Source: a virus. From it: 46,211 nucleotides of DNA. The position numbers and the translations under genes are program-made. Below, piece after piece: positions 41,902 through 46,211 of the stretch. Every line of letters begins with the position of its first letter. Position 1 is the stretch's first letter. The stretch covers positions 1 through 46,211 of the IMG/VR virus record IMGVR_UViG_3300024346_000126. The stretch is one strand, 5' to 3'. The notes beneath the pieces are model-generated. The model saw only the letters and a program-made list of their open reading frames with translations, searched no databases and was not told the DNA's origin.

Positions 41902-44379
41902 TTATGAACCACATGCTTCACAGTCGTCAGGATTGTCTAACGAACAAACCATATCATTCAATAACTGTTCATCGGTCATTGGTGTTGGTTGTGTCATTTT
42001 TGGTGTCTCAATTTGTGGGACAACAACTTCTTTTGGTGTCTCTTCTATTGTAGACATATCAATACCTAAACCTTTTAAAGCTTCTGCTTTTGGTCTCGTC
42101 CTCAAATAATACATACCCGTTTTAAGACCCTTCTCCCATGCGTGGAAGTGTGCTGCGGTTAGTTTAGCCGCGTTAACATCTTCCATAAATAAATTCATAG
42201 ACTGTGATTGGTCAATAAACGCACCTCTATCAGCTGCCATATCAATCAATTTCTTCTGTGAAATTTCCCAAACAGTCTTATACCTATCCTTAACCTCTTG
42301 TGGTATCTCATCAATGTGTTGTACTGAACCGTTACCAGCGAACATTTGTAACCTCACCTTATCACTCCAAAGACCTAAATTTACCAAATCCTGTATAAGA
42401 TGTTTGTTTACCATAACATACTCACCCGATAAAGTATTTCTTTTATAGATATTAGCAGTGAATGGTTCAAAACATTCATTATTTCCTAATATCTGAGCCG
42501 TAGATGCCGTTGGCATTGGTGCCATTAATAATGAATTTCTAACACCATGTTCCACCACCTCATCTCTTAACGAATTCCAATCCCATTTTCCTGACATATC
42601 AGAATCAGTGAAACCCCAAAGTTCATATTGGAATTTACCCTCAGAAAGTGGAGACCCTTTAAACGTCTCATAATGACCTTCGTCCTTCGCTCTATCTTTA
42701 GATGCGGTAACCGCCGCGAAATAAATTGTCTCAAAGATGTCTTTATTCAATTTAGACGCCATTTCAGAATCGAAAGGATATCCCATCATTGCGAATACAT
42801 CCGCAAGACCTTGGATTCCAATACCAATCGGTCTGTGTCTAAAGTTTGAACGTTTAGTTTCAGGGGTCGGATAATAATTAATATCAATCACTTGATTTAA
42901 GTTAACAGTCGTTTTGTATGCGACATCGTATAACATATCAAAATCAAATGTTCTCAAACCTTTGTTTTGTGAACGTACTTTACCTTCAGGTATGTTTACC
43001 ATTTTTGGTAATGCGATAGACGCTAAGTTACAAACCGCAGTTTCATCTTTATCCGTGTACTCTAAAATTTCAGTACATAGGTTAGACGACTTAATCGTTC
43101 CTAAATTCTTTTGATTAGACTTAGCATTCGCAGGGTCTTTATATAACATATAAGGAGTTCCTGTTTCAATTTGTGATTCCAATACTCTCGCCCATAACTC
43201 ACGTGCTTTAATTGTCTTACCCTTACCTTCAGATTCGTATTTCTGATATAAGTCAGAAAACGCCTTATTCTCTCCATCATCATAAGCATCTATCAATCCT
43301 GGTACTTCATTAGGTGAGAATAATGTCCAATCTCCATTGGTCTTAACTCTCTCCATGAATATATCTGAAATCCATAACGCCAAGAATAAATCTCTCGCTC
43401 TTAATTCTTCTTTACCGTGATTCTTTCTTAAATCTAAAAAGTCGTAGATGTCAGCATGCCATGGTTCTAAGTAAACGGCTATTGACCCCTTTCTTTTACC
43501 ACCACCTTGGTCTACATACCTCGCAGTTTCGTTGAATACTTTTAACATTGGTATAATACCATTCGATGTTCCATTAGTCCCTTTAATATAAGAACCTTTA
43601 GAACGAATCTTATGAATGTTAAGTCCAATACCACCCGCCGATTGTGAAATCGCTGCACAATCTGATAATGTTTTATAAATTCCTTGAATAGAATCATCGT
43701 CAATGTCTAATAAGAAACATGATGATAATTGTGGTCTTTTAGTTCCCGCATTAAACAATGTTGGTGTTGCGTGTGTCATAACTCCTGTTGATAACATATT
43801 GTAAGTCGATTCGACTTTTTCAATATTATCTCCCCATATCCCTACGGCCACTCTCATATACAAATGCTGAGGTGTCTCAGCAATTTTACCATCAATCTTT
43901 AATAAGTAAGACTTTTCTAACGTTTTGTAACCGAAGTAATCAAAGTTAAAGTCTCTATCATGAACAATCATTTTATCTAATTTATCACCATACTTTTCAA
44001 TTACTGAATAAGTACCGTCAGAAATCATACCTGCCTGTTCACCTGTTTTTGGTTCAATATAATTATATAATTTACTTGCCACCGACGTGAATTGTTTGTC
44101 GATGTTTTTGTACATCGCAGTAATTGCGATACGTGCCGCGAGTATAGAGTAGTCAGGATGTATCGTAGCCATAGACGCCGCAGTTTCAGATGCTAAATTA
44201 TCCAATTCATCTGTTGTTACACCATCATATAAACCGTTTACGACTTTAATTGCGACTGCGTTGTAATCAACATAATCGGTATTTAACCCGTAAGTTTGTT
44301 TTTTAATCCTTAATGAGATTTTGTCTAATCTAACTGTGTCAGTAGAACCATCTCTTTTTAATACTCTCATTTTACTCAT
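41902..44379 (-). CDS. nrdA: Ribonucleoside-diphosphate reductase large subunit, class Ia (NrdA)
   Basis: The 825-residue alpha subunit reduces ribonucleoside diphosphates to deoxyribonucleotides for phage DNA synthesis. Residues 1-90 form an ATP-cone. The active site has C221 (in SSCFLLDI), N433/C435/E437 (in NLCTEI) and C450 (in AVCNLAS). QSAGGIGLN (246-254) and PMPTASTAQILGNNECFEPF are conserved barrel motifs. The C-terminal CEACGS (C820, C823) is the redox tail that reactivates the enzyme. NLCTEI and FEPFTANIYKR resemble the eukaryotic/Bacteroidota R1 branch rather than E. coli NrdA (NLCLEI). No intron or intein is seen. It follows nrdB after 14 bases. Confidence 0.95.
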   Translation of the reverse strand: MSKMRVLKRDGSTDTVRLDKISLRIKKQTYGLNTDYVDYNAVAIKVVNGLYDGVTTDELDNLASETAASMATIHPDYSILAARIAITAMYKNIDKQFTSVASKLYNYIEPKTGEQAGMISDGTYSVIEKYGDKLDKMIVHDRDFNFDYFGYKTLEKSYLLKIDGKIAETPQHLYMRVAVGIWGDNIEKVESTYNMLSTGVMTHATPTLFNAGTKRPQLSSCFLLDIDDDSIQGIYKTLSDCAAISQSAGGIGLNIHKIRSKGSYIKGTNGTSNGIIPMLKVFNETARYVDQGGGKRKGSIAVYLEPWHADIYDFLDLRKNHGKEELRARDLFLALWISDIFMERVKTNGDWTLFSPNEVPGLIDAYDDGENKAFSDLYQKYESEGKGKTIKARELWARVLESQIETGTPYMLYKDPANAKSNQKNLGTIKSSNLCTEILEYTDKDETAVCNLASIALPKMVNIPEGKVRSQNKGLRTFDFDMLYDVAYKTTVNLNQVIDINYYPTPETKRSNFRHRPIGIGIQGLADVFAMMGYPFDSEMASKLNKDIFETIYFAAVTASKDRAKDEGHYETFKGSPLSEGKFQYELWGFTDSDMSGKWDWNSLRDEVVEHGVRNSLLMAPMPTASTAQILGNNECFEPFTANIYKRNTLSGEYVMVNKHLIQDLVNLGLWSDKVRLQMFAGNGSVQHIDEIPQEVKDRYKTVWEISQKKLIDMAADRGAFIDQSQSMNLFMEDVNAAKLTAAHFHAWEKGLKTGMYYLRTRPKAEALKGLGIDMSTIEETPKEVVVPQIETPKMTQPTPMTDEQLLNDMVCSLDNPDDCEACGS

Positions 44380-44393
44380 CTTATTTTCTTTTT

Positions 44394-45374
44394 TTAAAAA
44401 TCGATATCCATTCCACCAAATGGGTCAACTTCATCTTCTTTTTTATCTCCTACACCACTCTTAGAATATTCTGATACTCTTTTCTCAAAAAAGTTTGTTT
44501 TATTTTGTAATGCGATGTTCTGCATAAAATCAAACGGATTTGATGAACCGAACTCTTTTGGACATTCTAATGACGATAATAATCTATCAGTAACATATTC
44601 CAAATATTGTTTCATTAAATCTGAATTCATACCAATCAATGACACTGGTAACGATTCTGTAATAAATTCCTTCTCAATCTCTAAAGCTGAAAGAATAATT
44701 TCTTTGATTCTTTCTTGTGGTACTTTATTGATTAAGTGATTGTTGTGTAAGTGTACTGCAAAATCACAGTGTAATGCTTCATCTCTAGAGATAAGTTCAT
44801 TAGAAAAACTTAATCCTGGCATTAACCCTCTTTTCTTTAACCAAAAAATAGAGGCGAATGACCCTGAAAAGAAAATTCCTTCAACGGCAGCAAAAGCAAC
44901 CAATCTCTCAGCAAATGAATCAGAATCAATCCATTTTAATGCCCACTCGGCTTTCTTCTTAACCGCCGGTACCGTCTCAATTGCGTTGAATAATTTATTC
45001 TGTTCTTCCTTATCTTTAATATAAGAATCAATCAACAAAGAATATGTCTCTGAATGAATGTTCTCCATCATAATTTGAAAACCATAAAAGAATTTAGCTT
45101 CAGTATACTGTACTTCACTAACAAAATTCTCAGCTAAGTTTTCATTAACTATACCGTCTGACGCCGCAAAGAACGCCAATACGTTTTTAACGAAGTGTTT
45201 CTCACCTTCGTTTAGATTCTCCCAATGACCAAAGTCAGCGGATAAATCTATCTCCTCAGCAGTCCAAAAGGATGCTTCAGATTTTTTGTACCAATCCCAA
45301 ATGTCATGGTGCTTGATTGGAAAAAGGACGAAACGGTCCTTATTTTCCTGTAAAATAGGTTCTACTTGTTTCAT
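44394..45374 (-). CDS. nrdB: Ribonucleoside-diphosphate reductase small subunit, class Ia (NrdB)
   Basis: The 326-residue beta subunit holds the diiron-tyrosyl radical. Ligand motifs are present: [10 protein letters not shown] (D43), [11 protein letters not shown] (E104, H107, with Y111 as the radical tyrosine four residues later), FVAF-type [12 protein letters not shown] (E in AVEG), and [10 protein letters not shown] with glutamate and histidine ligands. The radical tyrosine is retained, so this is a canonical class Ia enzyme, not the Y-less class Ic. The WTAEEIDLS sequence resembles the eukaryotic R2 branch, as for its partner nrdA. The C-terminus ([10 protein letters not shown]) should dock with NrdA. 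Confidence 0.95.
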   Translation of the reverse strand: MKQVEPILQENKDRFVLFPIKHHDIWDWYKKSEASFWTAEEIDLSADFGHWENLNEGEKHFVKNVLAFFAASDGIVNENLAENFVSEVQYTEAKFFYGFQIMMENIHSETYSLLIDSYIKDKEEQNKLFNAIETVPAVKKKAEWALKWIDSDSFAERLVAFAAVEGIFFSGSFASIFWLKKRGLMPGLSFSNELISRDEALHCDFAVHLHNNHLINKVPQERIKEIILSALEIEKEFITESLPVSLIGMNSDLMKQYLEYVTDRLLSSLECPKEFGSSNPFDFMQNIALQNKTNFFEKRVSEYSKSGVGDKKEDEVDPFGGMDIDF

Positions 45375-45383
45375 AATAATGTT

Positions 45384-46211
45384 TTAATTATTTGTTTTGT
45401 TTGATTTCCCTAAAGTTTGGTTCCTTCTTTGTAGTGCTTGTAACACACGGTCCCTTCTTTTCTCTTCTTTGTTTTCTTCAAACCCTAAGAATGTATTTGT
45501 TTGTTCAGTACTGATATCTAATAATTTATTATCAAACTTACAATTTTCAAATACAACACCGTCTTGTCCTAAACGACTCTTAGTAATAGCGATTGTCGCG
45601 AGTCCTAATTCTTTTTGTTGAAGTGTTTTTGCTACAGAAATAATTACGTGTCCAACCTGTGCCTTTTTAATCGACCCACCCATTTGGTCAGTCGTAACGA
45701 CCTCAGATGAAATCGAAGAACGGTTACCTTGCGTTGCAGTCCAAGCAGCAACATCAAATTCGTAACACATAGCCTCAAATTGTCTCATAATATTTCCTTC
45801 ACTTTTCCATTCGTCACCACTGAAATTCTTCTCAGCCGCCACACAATCAATATAATCCATTACAATTAAATCGATTTTAGTACCCTCTGCGATTATCTTT
45901 CTAACCTGACTCTTAATCTGTCCCAATGTAAGAGAATCAGATGGTAACTTTTTCAATATTAACTTACCTTCACTATTGGCCTTAATCTCATTTACTTTTG
46001 TCATAACATCATCTCGATTGTCTGACAATTCTTGAGGTGCGATACCTGTCCACATAGTGAAATGTTTTCTTTGTATAATCTTAGGATTATCTTCAAAGAA
46101 TATTTGAAGAACATTATATCCTAAATTATACGCGGAGTTCGCAATTTTACTAAGTATGGTTGTTTTACCAACACCTGTCGGTGCTAATATCACTCCAAGC
46201 TCTCCTTTCGC
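45384..46211 (-). CDS. Replicative DNA helicase, DnaB / T4 gp41-like (5' end outside window)
   Basis: The C-terminal RecA-like ATPase domain of a hexameric replicative helicase, with 275 residues visible. The frame is open through the right edge. The GTG near 46193 lies inside a conserved strand (GELGVILAPTGVGKTT), so it is not the start. Walker A is APTGVGKTT, Walker B is IDLIVMDYIDCV, and ATQGNRSS followed by DQMGGSIKKAQVGHVIISVA matches the sensor and DNA-binding loop region of DnaB/gp41. It unwinds the fork and recruits the primase encoded at 9353-10294. nrdB follows after nine bases. The C-terminal KRRDRVLQALQRRNQ tail is basic. Confidence 0.88.
   Translation of the reverse strand, partial: AKGELGVILAPTGVGKTTILSKIANSAYNLGYNVLQIFFEDNPKIIQRKHFTMWTGIAPQELSDNRDDVMTKVNEIKANSEGKLILKKLPSDSLTLGQIKSQVRKIIAEGTKIDLIVMDYIDCVAAEKNFSGDEWKSEGNIMRQFEAMCYEFDVAAWTATQGNRSSISSEVVTTDQMGGSIKKAQVGHVIISVAKTLQQKELGLATIAITKSRLGQDGVVFENCKFDNKLLDISTEQTNTFLGFEENKEEKRRDRVLQALQRRNQTLGKSNKTNN

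Noticed and set aside
45384-46193. Helicase gene starting at the GTG near 46193
   Set aside because: The reading frame is open to the window edge and codes for the conserved GELGVILAPTGVGKTT strand and P-loop through this point, so the GTG is internal and the real start lies outside.
1-46211. tRNA genes or insertion sequences
   Set aside because: Almost no noncoding gap exceeds 100 bases, and none contains a cloverleaf-like or transposase-like signal. The gaps hold promoters, terminators, late boxes or plain AT-rich sequence.

Overview
The window looks like part of the genome of a large, tailed, T4-like (contractile-tail) bacteriophage that infects a member of the Bacteroidota. The phage assignment rests on a T4-type replication and recombination set (gp41/DnaB-like helicase, DnaG-type primase, SbcC/gp46-like and SbcD/gp47-like nuclease subunits, RuvC-like resolvase, NrdA/NrdB), an endolysin, and baseplate wedge proteins of the gp25 and gp6 families followed by very large tail proteins. 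The host phylum is inferred from promoters of the form TTG-N20-TAnnTTTG, typical of Bacteroidota, and from the AT-rich composition. Every convincing gene lies on the minus strand, so transcription runs from high to low coordinates. Genes are tightly packed with many 1-17 base overlaps. I saw no tRNA, CRISPR array, insertion sequence or attachment site.

Layout in the direction of transcription. (1) 46211-41902: the 3' part of a replicative helicase, then nrdB and nrdA, closed by a strong terminator at 41856-41884. (2) 41791-21135: a late structural block with gp25-like and gp6-like baseplate wedge proteins, a 1458-residue baseplate/tail protein, a possible caspase-fold protein, four medium structural proteins (one with a PKD domain, one with Ca-binding aspartate repeats), a 2114-residue tail protein, and two smaller threonine-rich proteins. 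(3) 21106-13152: seven consecutive glycosyltransferase-like genes. (4) 13113-11002: another structural protein with a threonine linker. (5) 10946-7884: resolvase, primase, a PLOD-like 2-oxoglutarate dioxygenase and the SbcD-like nuclease. (6) 7912-5173: a repetitive coiled-coil protein, a membrane protein, a lectin-like GH16-fold protein and a peptidoglycan amidase (probable lysis region). (7) 5116-1604: small early or accessory genes, several with their own Bacteroidota-type promoter, including a GNA1-like acetyltransferase, a papain-like protein and a GIY-YIG-type protein. (8) 1531-1: the SbcC/gp46-like gene, truncated by the window edge.

The most interesting feature is the seven-gene glycosyltransferase cassette embedded in the tail gene block, directly after three tail proteins with long TTTTSTTE or VTTTTTT mucin-like stalks and just before a fourth protein with a poly-Thr linker. 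With the PLOD-like hydroxylase and the GNA1-like amino-sugar acetyltransferase elsewhere in the window, this suggests a phage-encoded system that glycosylates its own tail stalks. This is inference. DNA or host-surface glycosylation are the main alternatives.

Two regulatory classes are visible. Small early genes carry TTG-N20-TAnnTTTG promoters. Five structural transcription units share an AATATTTATA-like box placed 12-16 bases upstream of the start codon, a candidate phage late promoter.
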